DNA of 64,000 bases. It comes from an uncultured Desulfuromonas sp. GTDB lineage: Bacteria; Desulfobacterota; Desulfuromonadia; Desulfuromonadales; Desulfuromonadaceae. Position numbers and translations under genes: made by a program. The stretch is taken from positions 310,001 through 374,000 of the forward strand of contig NZ_OY787469.1 of assembly GCF_963678835.1 (NCBI RefSeq), read 5' to 3'. This document shows, in pieces, positions 8,880 through 17,291 of this stretch; position 1 is the stretch's first letter; the number at the start of each line of letters is the position of its first letter. The notes under the pieces were generated by a model. The model was not told the origin of the DNA. It saw only the letters and a list, made by a program, of their open reading frames with translations, and did not search any database.

Positions 8880-10895
8880 ATGAAAAAACTGCTGTGCCTG
8901 TTTTTAGTGCTGACTTTTGCGTTCACCGGCTATGCCGAGGAAACCACGACCCTGGAAGATCTGACGGTGACCGCAAACAAGGTAGAGGAAGATCCGCAGG
9001 ATCTGCCCGTCACCCTATCGGTTTTTTCCGATGTGGATATCAACGACAAATCAATCAAGCAAACCGAGGATATCTTCCAGCGCGTACCCAACCTGCATCT
9101 GACCAAAATGGGACCCACGGGGGTTTCGCAAAATATCGCTTCCATCCGCGGCATCACCTCTTTCATGACCGGCGGCACGGTTTTCGGTTTTTATGTTGAT
9201 GATGTTTTCCAGCCGAGTTTCGACGTCAATCTGCTCGACGTGGAGCGAATCGAGGTGCTCCGAGGGCCGCAGGGCACCCTGTACGGTAGAAACGCCGAGG
9301 CCGGTGTTATCAACATCATCACCCGTAAGCCGGAAAATCGCTGGAGTGCCGACGCCGGAGTCTCTTACGGCAGTTACGACACCGAGGAGATCTTTGTCGC
9401 CGGAAACGGCGCTCTGGTTCCGGACAAGCTGTTTCTCAGGGTCTCCGGTCAATACCGGACCTCGGACGGTTTTTACGAGAATACGGCCACGAGTGACGAC
9501 GATGTGGATGAGGGCACAAGCCTGGACACCAAGCTGGCGCTCACCTACAAAGCGACGCCGAACCTGACTGCGGATTTGAAGCTGAACTACCAGAAATACG
9601 ATGCCAACTATGCGGAATTTTCCGCCTTCGACAAAGTACAGGATGGCGATTTCGAGGTTGAGGTCGATAATGAAGGCAACGTGGAACGGGATTTTTGGAG
9701 CTCCGCCCTCAAGCTCAGCTACGAACTGGCGTCCGTCAGACTCACGTCGATAACGTCAGCGTTAAAAAACGACTCACGGGCGGACAATGACGTCGACTTT
9801 ACGTCGGCGGCGATCATGGACCTTCTGACCGGCGAGCAATCGACCATTTACGGCCAGGAGCTGCGGCTCAACTCCACGGATGAGACCTCAGCGCTGCAAT
9901 GGACTTCCGGCATCTATCTCTACCGGGAAAACACCAAACGCGACATTGACTTCAACATCCATCCTTATGCCGTTTTATCGCGCCAGGATGGAGAAACGGA
10001 CAAAACGGGCGCCGCCCTCTTCGGCCAGGCCGACTACCGCCTGGGCCGGTTTGTGTTGACCGCCGGCCTGCGCTATGAAAACGAACACCAGGACTTCGAT
10101 TATCAATGGTCGGGCGGGGATCTTATCGGCTACACGTCAACAACCGGTTCCACGGATGAAGATTTCGACGCCCTGATGCCGAAAGCGGCCGTCAGCTACG
10201 CCATCAGCGACACGGTCCAGACCTATGTCAGCGTCTCGCGCGGTTTTAAAAGCGGCGGCTTCAATCTCAGCTCGGAACCGGGGAAATCCTACGATTCGGA
10301 ATATACCTGGAACTACGAGCTGGGCTTAAAAAGCAAACTGGCGCACAACAGGGTGCGCCTGAACGCGGCGCTCTTCTACATTGACTGGACCGACCTGCAG
10401 GTGGAGCAGCCTTCCTATCCCGATTATATCGTCGACAATGCCGCCGAGGCCACCAGCAAAGGGTTTGAACTGGATGTCGACTATCTGCCCGCGCAATGGC
10501 TGAAACTCTACGGCAGCTACGGCTACGTCCGTGCAGAATTCGACAAATACACCCTTGACGGTGTCGACTACTCCGACAAGCGCGTCCCCAATGCGCCGAC
10601 CCACACCTATGCCCTGGGTGCGACCCTGCGTTTGTTGGACAATTGGTTCTGCAACGCAGAAATCAACGGCACGGGTAAAATTTACTACGCTGCCGACAAC
10701 GACAAAGAGCAGACCTCTTATGAAATCGTCAACGTCAAGGCGGGTTATGAAACGGAACGCTTCGATATTTATGTATGGGCGAAGAACCTGTTCGACGAAG
10801 CCTACGCCACCCGCGCTTTTGAGATGAGTGGCCAGTGGTATGCCCGCAGCGGCGCTCCTCTGACCGTGGGCATTGATGTCAATCTGCGCTTTTAA
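8880..10895 (+). CDS. TonB-dependent siderophore receptor, FyuA-like
   Basis: 671 residues with signal peptide ('LLCLFLVLTFAFTGYA'), TonB box ('LEDLTVTANKVEED'), plug domain with 'VERIEVLRGPQGTLYGRN' and 'GVINIITRKP', and a 22-strand barrel ending in the canonical aromatic terminus 'GIDVNLRF'. The near-C-terminal 'YETERFDIYVWAKNLFDEAY' block is typical of the pesticin/yersiniabactin-receptor group. It imports a ferric chelate across the outer membrane using TonB. The ATG at 8880 follows GGAG closely; the frame opens earlier at 8835 without a ribosome site. A methyltransferase gene with its own ribosome site follows after 31 bases, suggesting one transcript. Confidence 0.95.
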   Translation: MKKLLCLFLVLTFAFTGYAEETTTLEDLTVTANKVEEDPQDLPVTLSVFSDVDINDKSIKQTEDIFQRVPNLHLTKMGPTGVSQNIASIRGITSFMTGGTVFGFYVDDVFQPSFDVNLLDVERIEVLRGPQGTLYGRNAEAGVINIITRKPENRWSADAGVSYGSYDTEEIFVAGNGALVPDKLFLRVSGQYRTSDGFYENTATSDDDVDEGTSLDTKLALTYKATPNLTADLKLNYQKYDANYAEFSAFDKVQDGDFEVEVDNEGNVERDFWSSALKLSYELASVRLTSITSALKNDSRADNDVDFTSAAIMDLLTGEQSTIYGQELRLNSTDETSALQWTSGIYLYRENTKRDIDFNIHPYAVLSRQDGETDKTGAALFGQADYRLGRFVLTAGLRYENEHQDFDYQWSGGDLIGYTSTTGSTDEDFDALMPKAAVSYAISDTVQTYVSVSRGFKSGGFNLSSEPGKSYDSEYTWNYELGLKSKLAHNRVRLNAALFYIDWTDLQVEQPSYPDYIVDNAAEATSKGFELDVDYLPAQWLKLYGSYGYVRAEFDKYTLDGVDYSDKRVPNAPTHTYALGATLRLLDNWFCNAEINGTGKIYYAADNDKEQTSYEIVNVKAGYETERFDIYVWAKNLFDEAYATRAFEMSGQWYARSGAPLTVGIDVNLRF

Positions 10896-10926
10896 CGATG
10901 CCTCTTGGCAAAAGGAGTAACGGATC

Positions 10927-11606
10927 ATGAAAACAGGCATTGCAGATCAAACCACAGGTGAAAAAAGTCTGCTCACGCCGGCGACGCGCCGCTGGCCGCC
11001 AGGCCGGTCGGGCTCAAGGGGCTCCTGGCCGCCACGCTGATGAACCTGTTGCACGGGGCGGAATACTGGGCCGTTTCTGCTGCTCTGCGGCTCGGGCCGC
11101 AGGACGGACTGCTTGAGATCGGCTGCGGCAGCGGTTATTTCCTGCGCAAATACGGCGCGACGACCGCTGCCATTGCCGGACTGGACCATTCGCCGGACAT
11201 GGTTGATCTGGCGATTCGGCGCAACCGTAAGCGCGTTGCAGCCGATGAATGCGACATCCGTCACGGAGATGCCGCGGCTCTGCCCTGGGAAAACAACAGT
11301 TTCACGGCGGTCGCGGCCATTGCCACGTTCCTGTTCTGGCCCGAACCATTGCAGGCGTTGCAAGAGATCCACCGAGTCCTGCGTCCGGGAGGGCGGGTGG
11401 CCATCGGTCTGGGCTGGAACGCCGACGACGGGTTGGATCATGCGGCCCACGTGAAAAAGTACGCTATCCGCCTCTATTCGGGCCGCCGGATGGAGCAGCT
11501 CTTGACCGAAGCCGGCTTTGAAAACATCTCAATCCACTATTTTAAAGGCTTCATGGAGCCCAAAGGCATGGTCGCTGCGGCAGCGAAACCCGGCGTGGCG
11601 CCGTGA
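10927..11606 (+). pseudogene. Class I SAM-dependent methyltransferase, frameshifted near its start
   Basis: The intact part (11040-11606, 188 codons) has motif I 'LLEIGCGSGYF', an acidic residue after the second strand ('GLDHSPDMVDLA'), 'GDAAALPWENNSF' and 'IHRVLRPGGRVAIG': a small-molecule methyltransferase of the UbiE/SmtA sort. The best start is the ATG at 10927, 9 bases after AAAGGAG, but that frame stops after 38 codons. The two frames join if the run of six A at about 10958-10963 had seven, restoring a protein of about 226 residues without other change. This is therefore a single-base deletion in a homopolymer: recent inactivation, slippage switching or a sequence error. A short form from the ATG at 11040 would lack the N-terminal helix. 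It is likely co-transcribed with the receptor before it. Confidence 0.75.
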
Positions 11607-11727
11607 AGGCACTATTCGCGCCGACTGCCGTAACACGCCGGTTACCAACGCGATTCCCATCCTCATACCCATGTCGCCGCAGGCATTCGCCTTTATCTGA
11701 ACATCGACACCCGGCCATAACGGCATT

Positions 11728-11766
11728 GCCGGAGCACGCGCATGGAGTCATGTCGGGTGCTCCGGC
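11728..11766. terminator. Hairpin between convergent methyltransferase and receptor genes
   Basis: GCCGGAGCAC and GTGCTCCGGC form a perfect 10-bp stem with a 19-base loop, located between the plus-strand methyltransferase and the minus-strand receptor stop at 11775. There is no T-run, so it may be a weak terminator serving both genes. Confidence 0.4.
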
Positions 11767-11774
11767 GATTACGC

Positions 11775-13877
11775 TTAAAACGTGATGCTCGCGCCGATGC
11801 CGACACGCAGAGGCGTGATGGGCGTGCCGTAGTAGTTGCCGTTGCCAACATAATCAGTGGCCTGGGAAAAGGCATATTTGTTGGTCAGGTTTTCAGCGAA
11901 CAGATAGATTTCGTAGCTGTCGCCGGTATAGCCCGCCTTGAGATTGAACAGGGCGTAAGGGCTTTGCTTTTTGCTGTTGGCCCTGTCCCAATAGAGGGTG
12001 CCGATCCCCTGAACCTCCGGCCGGACATAAAAATTCCCGAGGAAGTTGTAGTTCAAGGCGAGATGTGCATTGAAATCGGGCACGAACATGACTCTGTTGC
12101 CGTTGAAGTCACCGTGGGCCGCATCCGGGAAATCCACGTATTCGGCGTGGACATAGCCCAGCGACCCCGTCAGCAGCAGGTCCTGCGTCAACCGGGCCGT
12201 GATCTCGGTTTCAAAGCCGGTCATGCGCACCTCGGGAGCGTTGGTCAAATAGGCGGTGCCGGCGTTGACGTAGACCAGGTCCTGAAAATCGTCATAGGTC
12301 GCATAAAAAGCCGAGCTGTTGAACGTCAGCCGATTATTGAACAATTCTGTTTTTAGACCGATTTCATAGGACCAGCTCGTTTCTTTCTTGTATTTCGACT
12401 GGGAGGTATTCGAAGCCAGCATGTTCATGCCGCCGCTGCGCCAGCCCTGGGTGATGCCGGCATAGATCATGACCTTGGGCGAAACACGGTAATCAAGTGT
12501 CAGTTTGGGAAGAAATTGCGAATCGGATACCGTGTCGTCGGCAAACAGGCCGAGATGGCTTTGGGCTTCCCTCTCCGTCCACTCCTGGCGGCCCCCGGCG
12601 GTCAGGCCCAGAGCCTTGTCGAAAAATCGGTATGTCGCCTGACCGAAAAAGGCGTTGCTCATTCCTTCGAGCGTCGAGTCTTTAAAAAAGTTCATCTGCG
12701 ACGGTGTGGCGGTAAGCGCCCAGCCCAGTTTTTCCTTGCGTTCAAAATCGTTGAAGGAGTAACCGCCCAGCCATTGCAGGTTGGAGGCCTCGTCATCGTC
12801 GGATTGTACGCGCAGCTCTTGGGTGAAGGTTTCGGCTCTGTGGTCGATGTAGCCGAGATAGCCGGTCACGGGCGACAGATAGGGGTCAAAATCGAACTCC
12901 TGCGTGGCTTTTCTATACGCGGAAACTGAGATGATTTTGAAATCACCGCCATCGTAACTCACTTTCATGTTGGGCGCCCAGGTCTCCACATCGCAGTCCC
13001 CTTCCCAGCCCGTATCCGCCTGCCACTCCTCGAAATCCGTACCCACGGCCGCGGCTGCGGCCCGGTTAGTCGGCAGGTAAGTTTCGCTGTAGTCACCGTC
13101 GTATTTGCTGTACGCCACCCCCAGGGAGACCTCCCATGGGTCGCTAGGGGTCCAGAGGAGGTCACCTTTCACGCCCGTGGTGCGGTCATCATTATAACGA
13201 TCTTTCGTCAGTTTGTTTTCAATATAGCCGCCCTGTTTTTTGTGCAGGAACGAAAGCCCGGCGTAGAGCGTATTGTGGACAAGAGGTCCGCTCACACTGC
13301 CTCCCGCCTGCCAGGAACCATCCCAGTCCGGACCGGCTGAACCTTCGACGTAGACTTTGCCCCGCGTGGTTTCACCGGGTTTTTTGGTCACAATGTTGAT
13401 GACGCCGGCGATGCTGTTCAGGCCGTACATGGTGGATTGGGGACCGCGCAGCACCTCGACCCGTTCCACGTCGTAGAGCAGATTGTTGCCCATGGAGTAA
13501 AAGTCATCATAAGGAACACCGTCTACCAGCACGGTGACGGTCGGATCGACGTCGGCATCGCCGTTGATGCGACCGCGAATACCGACATAGGTGAAGGTCC
13601 CGCTGCCGCCTGCGCTTCCCATATACAGGTTGGGGATAAGACGATTGAGGTCGTACAGTTGACTGACCCGCTCTTCTTCCAGTCGAAGATCATTTAAAAC
13701 ACCGACCGAGAGAGGGGTTTCCTGCACGTTTTCCTCCCGTTTTTGGGCATAAACGGTCATCGTTTCGAGTTGGGTACTCTCTGTCTCCTCGGCCGCGACG
13801 ATCGCCGGGGTGAAAAATCCAAAATGCACGGCCATGGCAACAGCCACAACCATTCTGGCCAGTGTGATGCGGTACAT
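11775..13877 (-). CDS. TonB-dependent receptor (ferric chelate), third receptor
   Basis: 700 residues. The ATG at 13877 comes 4 bases after CGGAGGT; the frame is open further upstream but without signals. It has a signal peptide starting 'MYRITLARMVVAVAMAV', TonB box 'LETMTVYAQKREENVQETP', plug motifs 'GIRGRINGDADVD', 'VERVEVLRGPQSTMYGLNS' and 'GVINIVTKKPGE', and a barrel ending 'VGIGASITF'. Its leader, signal peptide and TonB box closely match those of the otherwise unrelated receptor at 25280 (see findings). It is transcribed against its neighbours, so it should have its own promoter in 13878-14116. The substrate is unknown; siderophore-type uptake follows from the family. Confidence 0.94.
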   Translation of the reverse strand: MYRITLARMVVAVAMAVHFGFFTPAIVAAEETESTQLETMTVYAQKREENVQETPLSVGVLNDLRLEEERVSQLYDLNRLIPNLYMGSAGGSGTFTYVGIRGRINGDADVDPTVTVLVDGVPYDDFYSMGNNLLYDVERVEVLRGPQSTMYGLNSIAGVINIVTKKPGETTRGKVYVEGSAGPDWDGSWQAGGSVSGPLVHNTLYAGLSFLHKKQGGYIENKLTKDRYNDDRTTGVKGDLLWTPSDPWEVSLGVAYSKYDGDYSETYLPTNRAAAAAVGTDFEEWQADTGWEGDCDVETWAPNMKVSYDGGDFKIISVSAYRKATQEFDFDPYLSPVTGYLGYIDHRAETFTQELRVQSDDDEASNLQWLGGYSFNDFERKEKLGWALTATPSQMNFFKDSTLEGMSNAFFGQATYRFFDKALGLTAGGRQEWTEREAQSHLGLFADDTVSDSQFLPKLTLDYRVSPKVMIYAGITQGWRSGGMNMLASNTSQSKYKKETSWSYEIGLKTELFNNRLTFNSSAFYATYDDFQDLVYVNAGTAYLTNAPEVRMTGFETEITARLTQDLLLTGSLGYVHAEYVDFPDAAHGDFNGNRVMFVPDFNAHLALNYNFLGNFYVRPEVQGIGTLYWDRANSKKQSPYALFNLKAGYTGDSYEIYLFAENLTNKYAFSQATDYVGNGNYYGTPITPLRVGIGASITF

Positions 13878-14046
13878 GTCTACCTCCGATCTGATACGTT
13901 TATCCGTTGATGTCATGGGGGCGAAGTTGTTATGCGCGACTGTCGTCTCACGCAACAGCGGACGTGTCCCGCGCCAACGGCCTTGTCTACCATGGCGGTG
14001 TCTCGCATTTCTAACGGTCGCCGCACAATTTTCGACGTTTTTTTGT
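13878..14046 (-). promoter_or_regulatory. Receptor leader shared with the 25280 receptor
   Basis: Read towards the receptor start, the order AACGTCGAAAATTGTGCGG, CGACCGTTAGAA, GCCATGGTAGACAAGGCC and finally CGTATC...CGGAGGTAGA is also present before the receptor at 25280 (25065-25279). Conservation of non-coding sequence between two different receptors suggests a shared promoter/operator or RNA leader. Confidence 0.5.
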
Positions 14047-14116
14047 AAAAGGACGCCAAAGAGGGCGTGGATGTACAATATTGTGCCGATTTCGCGGGAG
14101 GAGAGCTGCATCAAAT

Positions 14117-14261
14117 GGCTGTTAAAAAACAGCCTGTGGAGCCCATGGACGGGCGACCAAAATCAAGGACAGGTTTCCAAGTCCTTGATTTTGTAAGCGA
14201 GACGGAAATCGCATTTGCGGTTTGCGTCATGGAAAAGGCCCCGGATGGGACTTTTTCAACA
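14117..14261 (+). repeat. Dispersed hairpin element, copy 2 (best preserved)
   Basis: It starts with the small hairpin GGCTGTTAAAAAACAGCC, then TGTGGAGCCCATGGACGGGC, a perfect 12-bp inner hairpin (AAAATCAAGGAC at 14159-14170 with GTCCTTGATTTT at 14181-14192), AAGCGAGACGGAAATCGC, and ends GGATGGGACTTTTTCAACA. The ends TGTTAAAAAA and TTTTTCAACA are roughly inverted, as in a MITE. There is no coding capacity. Confidence 0.75.
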
Positions 14262-14275
14262 TCCTGCGAGGACTT

Positions 14276-14420
14276 CAGCATCATTGAAATTGTCTCTTGT
14301 CGGAGCGGCTTCAGCCACGAATTCCATCATGAAAAGGGCCAATGACCAGAACAGTTCGCGCACAAATTCGCTCCGACAGGTGGTCACTCCGATAACAAAA
14401 TTGACTGTGTTCAAGTCCTC
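14276..14420 (+). repeat. REP-like palindromic repeat, copy 2
   Basis: The core at 14299-14377 has arms GTCGGAGCGGCTTCAGCC and TTCGCTCCGAC. The flanks are also shared with the copy at 29122: TTGAAATTGTC before the core, and ACAAAATTGACTGTGTTCAA after it. The repeated unit is thus about 140 bp and larger than the palindrome itself. Confidence 0.7.
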
Positions 14421-14623
14421 GCGTGCTGTCGATGGTAAGAATTCGAGGGCGCGGCACGGCATCGTCGCAGCGTTGAAGCGCTGAAGCCCGAAGCGAAAAC
14501 GTGGTGTCGCCGTTTGGCCTTTCATCTCTTCCGTCGTCTTGACGCATTTTTCCCGCCACAGGCAGCGTTTTTCCCGGTTTGGGTGGCGCATGTCGGGGAA
14601 TCTGCTGCAGTGTTAGGTTTTGA

Positions 14624-14638
14624 TGATAATGTCTATCA
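14624..14638 (+). promoter_or_regulatory. Fur-box-like site before the receptor at 14702
   Basis: TGATAATGTCTATCA matches 13 of 15 positions of the Fur palindrome and sits 64 bases ahead of the receptor start, where a repressor site would be expected. It is an eye-based prediction. Confidence 0.5.
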
Positions 14639-14701
14639 AAATCAAAAAACACAGCGGGGCTTTTGGAAGGAATTTAAAATTACCATAATCAGGAGGTTGA
14701 A

Positions 14702-16879
14702 TTGTTGGATCGAAAAAGTTTGGAAAAACTTCGCGAAAAAAAAAGAGCGGCTGCGGTGCTATTCGGAGTGTTGCTGAGTTTCAGCCTGTTCAGTAGTCCT
14801 TTGTGGGCCGACGAAGGTACGGAAGGGACCGATCCTTACGGCACGACGCAGGAGCTGGAATGCATTACGGTCACGGCCAACAAAATCGAGGAGGATGTCA
14901 CCGACGTACCGCAGAGCATTACCGTGATTGATGAAGAACTCCTCGAGGAAAAAGGGATACGCAATGTGTCCGACCTCATCCGGGAGATACCCAACATGAG
15001 CTCCGGTTCCAGCCCCATTGCCAAAAATGTCAGTTTTCGGGGGCTGAATTCCTCATCTTTCACCTACAACAATCCGGTCGTGATCTATGTCGACGGCGTC
15101 GCTCACATCGGTGTCGAAGGTTTCGACGCCTCCTTGGTCAACGTCGAGCGCGTCGAGGTGCTGCGCGGTCCGCAGGGAACGATGTACGGTAAGGACGCCA
15201 TCGGCGCGGTAATCAACATCGTGACCCAAAAAACCGATAACGCCTGGCACGGCAAGGGATTGATTGAATACGGCGATGAGAATTTCGTGCGCGGTGCCTT
15301 CAACGTGGGCGGCGCAGTGCGGCAAAATCGCCTCTATCTCGACCTGAATGGTCAATACACGCAGGATGACGGCTGGATTGAGAACGAAAATCCGGACCGA
15401 GAGGATGAATTCAACAGGGAAAACGATCGCAGGTTCAACCTCAAGCTGACCGCGACACCCACGGATCGCTTCACGGCACACCTCTCGCTGACCAATGAAT
15501 ACAGCAGGGAATACGGTGTTGACGGCCTTGGTGTGCCCAGCGCAATGGATATCGACGATTTCTCCAGGGATGATGCCGAACATGTTGATTTTGATGTGCT
15601 GACCAAACAGACTACGGAAAATAATGCTCAGAGCCTGGCCCTGACCTATGATTTCGATTCATGTACCCTCGATTCCGTAACCACGCACAAAGTTTTGAAA
15701 TTTGACGCCACCTATGATTCCGATTTTGGCGATAACGCTCTCTATGACGGCCTGACCCAGTTCTGGGATTATGAGGATGAAAACTGGACGCAGGAGCTGC
15801 GTTTGTCCAGCGCCGCCGACTATGGTTTTCGCTGGGTGGCCGGTCTGTATTGCGAAGATCAGGATATTGATCAGCCGCGTCTCGGCCAGCAGTTTCCCCT
15901 CTATGATTCGACCGGTTCCACGTATCTGGGCGATTTTGAAATGAATTCCGAGTCTCGTTCGGACGCTGAAACATTGGCCGCTTTCGGGCAGATTACCATC
16001 CCGCTGGCCGAAACCGTCGAGTTGACGCTGGGCGGTCGCTATCAGCGGATCGAAAAGGAGATCGATCTCTCCATGTACTATCTGCCCGTGGGTGCGTCCG
16101 GCCCGTCCATGTTTGACTTTAACGCCGAAAAAGGCTGGAACGCCTTCCTGCCGAAGGCGGCATTGTCCTGGCGGTTGTCCGATAACTGGAGCACCTATGT
16201 GTCCTACTCTGAAGGTTATATGCCCGGCGGGTTTAACTATTTTGCCATGGCAGGCAACAAGGAGGACAATAGTTTTGATCCGCAGCGCTCCTTCAATTAT
16301 GAATGGGGCATCAAGGGCGTGTTTGAACGCGGATCTATTGCGATGAGTGTCTTCTATATGGATATCGAGGATATTCACGTCTATAAAGTCGTCGACATGG
16401 GCACCATGTATGTCACGGACAACGCCGAAAAAGCACATTCCCAAGGGGTGGAGCTTGAGGCGACTTACCGGCTTTTCAACGGTCTGGAATTGAGTGTCGC
16501 GGCGGGCCTTATTGACGCCGAATATGATGATTACGATACCGGCATCGGCAACTTTGACGGGCAAAACATCGCCTGGACGCCGTCCCACACTCTGCGTGCC
16601 GGAGCCGCCTATACGCATCCCAGCGGCTTCTACGCCCGTGTTGATGTCCTGAATCTGGGCAAACAATACTTTTACGACAATGAAAATATGGAATTCCCCA
16701 GTCAAGATGATTACACCTTGGTCGACGGCAAAATCGGCTACCGGATCAACGACTGGGATCTCTACGTTTACGGTCGCAATCTGACCGACGAAGAGTATAT
16801 TACCGGTTTTTCCAGTATGCGCGTGCTTGCCTACGGCGACCCGCGCACCTATGGCGCCGGTCTCCGTTACACCTTCTGA
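14702..16879 (+). CDS. TonB-dependent siderophore receptor with TTG start
   Basis: 725 residues. The start is TTG (14702 or the adjacent TTG at 14705) after a perfect AGGAGG at 14691-14696; there is no ATG near. The signal segment is 'AAAVLFGVLLSFSLFSSPLWA', TonB box 'LECITVTANKIEED', plug 'VERVEVLRGPQGTMYGKD' and 'VINIVTQKT', and barrel to 'GAGLRYTF'. The C-terminal 'DLYVYGRNLTDEEY' block fits the FyuA-like group. A Fur-like site at 14624 and the divergent receptor at 13877 define a roughly 820-bp control region that also hosts two repeat elements. Uptake of an iron chelate is inferred. Confidence 0.95.
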   Translation: MLDRKSLEKLREKKRAAAVLFGVLLSFSLFSSPLWADEGTEGTDPYGTTQELECITVTANKIEEDVTDVPQSITVIDEELLEEKGIRNVSDLIREIPNMSSGSSPIAKNVSFRGLNSSSFTYNNPVVIYVDGVAHIGVEGFDASLVNVERVEVLRGPQGTMYGKDAIGAVINIVTQKTDNAWHGKGLIEYGDENFVRGAFNVGGAVRQNRLYLDLNGQYTQDDGWIENENPDREDEFNRENDRRFNLKLTATPTDRFTAHLSLTNEYSREYGVDGLGVPSAMDIDDFSRDDAEHVDFDVLTKQTTENNAQSLALTYDFDSCTLDSVTTHKVLKFDATYDSDFGDNALYDGLTQFWDYEDENWTQELRLSSAADYGFRWVAGLYCEDQDIDQPRLGQQFPLYDSTGSTYLGDFEMNSESRSDAETLAAFGQITIPLAETVELTLGGRYQRIEKEIDLSMYYLPVGASGPSMFDFNAEKGWNAFLPKAALSWRLSDNWSTYVSYSEGYMPGGFNYFAMAGNKEDNSFDPQRSFNYEWGIKGVFERGSIAMSVFYMDIEDIHVYKVVDMGTMYVTDNAEKAHSQGVELEATYRLFNGLELSVAAGLIDAEYDDYDTGIGNFDGQNIAWTPSHTLRAGAAYTHPSGFYARVDVLNLGKQYFYDNENMEFPSQDDYTLVDGKIGYRINDWDLYVYGRNLTDEEYITGFSSMRVLAYGDPRTYGAGLRYTF

Positions 16880-16912
16880 TTTTTCTCCATGCTGGCGAGA
16901 AAACCGGTTCCT

Positions 16913-16949
16913 GTCGAGAGGGCGTTCTCAATGAGAACGCCCTCTCGAC
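16913..16949. terminator. Long, nearly loopless palindrome after the receptor
   Basis: GTCGAGAGGGCGTTCTCA and TGAGAACGCCCTCTCGAC form an 18-bp perfect inverted repeat separated by one base, 34 bases past the receptor stop. As RNA it would fold into a strong stem; there is no T-run after it. It may end transcription or protect the mRNA 3' end. Confidence 0.5.
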
Positions 16950-16967
16950 GTCACTGATTGCAGGCAG

Positions 16968-17215
16968 ATGAACAATAAAAAACGCAACACCGGCTTTGCG
17001 CGGCTGATCGAAATTTTCGGGAGCAAAAAGTGGTGGCTAATCAGCGCCATGTTGCCGCCACGAACAGCAGCGCGTCAAGGGCTGGAAGTTCTGAAGCGCA
17101 AACCAGTAAAACACCCCTGGCGTGATTCTCGTCATTGAATCCGGCCGGGTGGTGTGTGTATTTTCACCGATGAATCTCTTACAAAAAACCGTCCCAAGCT
17201 TTTTTCACGAATCAC
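16968..17215 (+). pseudogene. Remnant of an ABC exporter (N- and C-terminal scraps)
   Basis: From the ATG at 16968 the frame reads 'NTGFARLIEIFGSKKWWLI', like the cytoplasmic N-terminus of ABC exporter half-transporters of the siderophore-linked YbtP/YbtQ/IrtAB sort, then loses similarity after about 29 codons. Further on, another frame at about 17112-17200 gives 'GVILVIESGRVV' followed by 'LLQK', resembling the end of an ABC ATPase domain (usually 'ILVLEDGRIVERGTHDELL'). Everything between the two (about 500 residues) is missing. This looks like an internal deletion of a gene that once sat between receptor and regulator. The resemblance is short and judged by eye. Confidence 0.4.
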
Positions 17216-17291
17216 GTTCGAGTTTTTTATGCGCAACGACCCACGGTGCCCGGAACGGGTGGCCAAAAGGGTCATTTTACGGTGAAATGCC

